A DNA stretch of 64,000 nucleotides from assembly GCA_963803265.1 (NCBI GenBank), contig CAWDLZ010000029.1, positions 186,001-250,000 on the forward strand. The letters run 5' to 3'. Positions 62,948 through 64,000 of this stretch are shown one piece after another. Origin of the DNA: CAIKMD01 sp963803265 (lineage in GTDB: Bacteria; Pseudomonadota; Alphaproteobacteria; ATCC43930; CGMCC-115725). The position numbers and the translations under genes are program-made. Within the stretch, counting starts at the first letter, position 1. Every line of letters starts with the position of its first letter. The notes below the pieces were generated by a model. It was not told where the DNA came from, did not search any database, and saw only the letters and a list, made by a program, of their open reading frames with translations.

Positions 62948-63772
62948 TTAGGAAGTTTGGCGGCGGACGAAAGCGACGATAGTCTCGACCGCCTTTACGG
63001 CGGCGGGCGAAGCCGGATCGGCAGCAACGAAGGCATGGGGCTGGCCCGCGAATTTCTCAAGCTCGACCGTGCCGCCGGCCTTTCGGTAGGCGGCGGCGAA
63101 ACGGTCGGCCATATCGGGCGTCACATTCTCATCGTAGCTGCCCTGGATCACCAGAGCCGGCGGCAGGGGCGCGCGCTCGCCGCGCTCGAGAATGAGTTGC
63201 GGATTGGCATCCGCCATCGCCGCCTCGTCGGGCCAAAAAACTTGATGCGCCGCGACGAGCCTTGCATTGCCGTTCGCTCTCACCATGCGATAGCGCGCAA
63301 GCGGATCGGTGATCGGCCAGCACAGCACGAGAAAAGCTACGCCGGCATCGACAACGGCGCCCGGCAACGGTATTGCGGCGTAACGCGGATCGCGCGGCCG
63401 CAGCGCCGAAAGTGCCATCAAATGCCCGCCGCTCGACGCGCCCACTCCGCCGACCAATTCGGCGCGCAGGTTGAACTCGCGCTCATGCTGCTTGAGCCAG
63501 CGTATCGCGAAATTCACGTCGCAGATCGCGGCGGGATATTTCGCCTCGGGCGGCATGCGGAAATCAATCGCCATCACGACGACGCCGCTCCTCGCAAGCG
63601 GTTCGTGAATGGCGACATTGGTCAAGCGGTCACCCGTCGTCCAGGCGCCGCCGTGAACCTCGACCACGCCCGGGAAGGGCCCCGCACCGCGCGGCCGATA
63701 AAGGCGTGCGAGCAGCGGCTTCCCGTCGTGGCGCAGATATTCGATGTCCTCGGCATGGACCTCGTAGGCCAC
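62948..63772 (-). CDS. Alpha/beta hydrolase, hormone-sensitive-lipase/carboxylesterase-like
   Basis: 274 residues. The oxyanion motif HGGAW is at residues 40-44. The nucleophile elbow GASSGG has Ser113, and the acid (GSYDENVT) and histidine (GQPHAFVA) follow in order. The protein has no signal peptide. Such enzymes open lactones or ester side chains, which fits an upstream step for the FAH and VOC genes. The stop lies 58 bases before the VOC gene. No promoter was seen with confidence. Confidence 0.87.
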   Translation of the reverse strand: MAYEVHAEDIEYLRHDGKPLLARLYRPRGAGPFPGVVEVHGGAWTTGDRLTNVAIHEPLARSGVVVMAIDFRMPPEAKYPAAICDVNFAIRWLKQHEREFNLRAELVGGVGASSGGHLMALSALRPRDPRYAAIPLPGAVVDAGVAFLVLCWPITDPLARYRMVRANGNARLVAAHQVFWPDEAAMADANPQLILERGERAPLPPALVIQGSYDENVTPDMADRFAAAYRKAGGTVELEKFAGQPHAFVAADPASPAAVKAVETIVAFVRRQTS

Positions 63773-63851
63773 CGCCGCGCCCTCCCTTGCGCCCGAGCAT
63801 TTGCGGCCCCATCGGGCCGAGCTGAATAATAGCTCGATATGGGCCGAGCCT

Positions 63852-64000
63852 CTAGCCCGCCCGTTGCACCCAGAATTGATACATGGTGCGGAACGTCACC
63901 GGATTTTCGCTCTCGAATTCGTGCCAACGCCCCAACTCGGTCATGCTCCGATCGGCGGGGAAACGCGCCCGATATCGCGCGGCGACCCGTTTGTCGATGT
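63852..64000 (-). CDS. C-terminal fragment of an unknown protein (5' end outside window)
   Basis: The minus strand is open from the window edge to a TAG at 63854-63852 and encodes at least 49 residues. They end with the aromatic pattern RWHEFESENPVTFRTMYQFW and VQRAG. This ending resembles those of some SAM-dependent methyltransferases, but too little is visible to assign a family. It lies 80 bases upstream of the hydrolase on the same strand and could belong to the same unit. Confidence 0.45.
   Translation of the reverse strand, partial: IDKRVAARYRARFPADRSMTELGRWHEFESENPVTFRTMYQFWVQRAG

Noticed and set aside
1..64000. tRNA, rRNA, tmRNA, CRISPR arrays, insertion sequences or phage genes
   Set aside because: Intergenic gaps were read through and no cloverleaf, spaced repeats, transposase or integrase was seen.

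Overview
This window is about 64 kb of GC-rich chromosomal DNA from an alphaproteobacterium. Two gene orders point there: lpxB-lpxI-lpxA-fabZ-lpxD-skp-bamA-rseP-cdsA-uppS-frr-pyrH-tsf-rpsB, and rpoZ-rsh-pdxJ-acpS-lepB-rnc-era-recO. The use of LpxI, a long acidic RpoZ, and a mfd/sdhE/recG/DUF502 neighbourhood fit the same class. A soil or free-living Rhodospirillales-like organism is plausible, but the genus cannot be read from the sequence. No rRNA, tRNA, CRISPR array, insertion sequence or prophage was seen.

Layout. Positions 1-2311 (minus) hold mfd and sdhE. Positions 2391-9497 (plus) hold three tandem paralogous metal-dependent amidohydrolases, recG, and two tandem paralogous ABC-type substrate-binding proteins with no permease or ATPase. 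Positions 9578-24052 (minus) hold DUF502, gloA and the lipid A/outer-membrane/translation superoperon ending at rpsB; the usual dxr between cdsA and rseP is absent. Positions 24288-38695 hold a secreted protein, a TusA-like protein, parC-recO-lepB2-era-rnc-lepB1-acpS-pdxJ-rsh-rpoZ (minus, from one strong promoter), folK, a dihydroxyphthalate-decarboxylase-like protein, a NYN-domain protein and a family 5 uracil-DNA glycosylase. Positions 38706-48956 hold smpB, dapA, a lytic transglycosylase, a threonine/serine dehydratase, bactofilin plus M23 peptidase, a LapG-like cysteine peptidase, a DUF922 protein, a prepilin peptidase, and a small partner-switching regulatory pair (STAS and HATPase) with a divergent PAS protein. 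Positions 48988-57546 hold a secreted phosphoesterase, a glutamate-synthase-like FMN protein and a full type I secretion system (TolC, ABC, HlyD). Positions 57865-64000 hold folP and folB and an accessory catabolic group (FAH-family hydrolase, ThDP enzyme, VOC protein, alpha/beta hydrolase).

How the parts work together. The lpx/fabZ/skp/bamA/rseP block builds lipid A and inserts outer-membrane proteins. The rpoZ-to-parC unit joins stringent response, RNA processing, protein export and DNA maintenance. The type I secretion system and the LapG-like protease could form an adhesin export-and-release system, but no adhesin is in the window.

Quality warning. About fifteen genes or gene ends show single-base frame breaks with conserved protein on both sides, nearly all explained by one extra base (near 1181, 6063, 12222, 18726, 22646, six in rsh, 39187, 44218, 55402, 56150), plus one missing base near 31535. 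Residual sequencing insertions are the simplest explanation. Genes affected are given as one CDS across the break. Coordinates of starts were chosen from ribosome-binding sites, overlaps and family N-termini.
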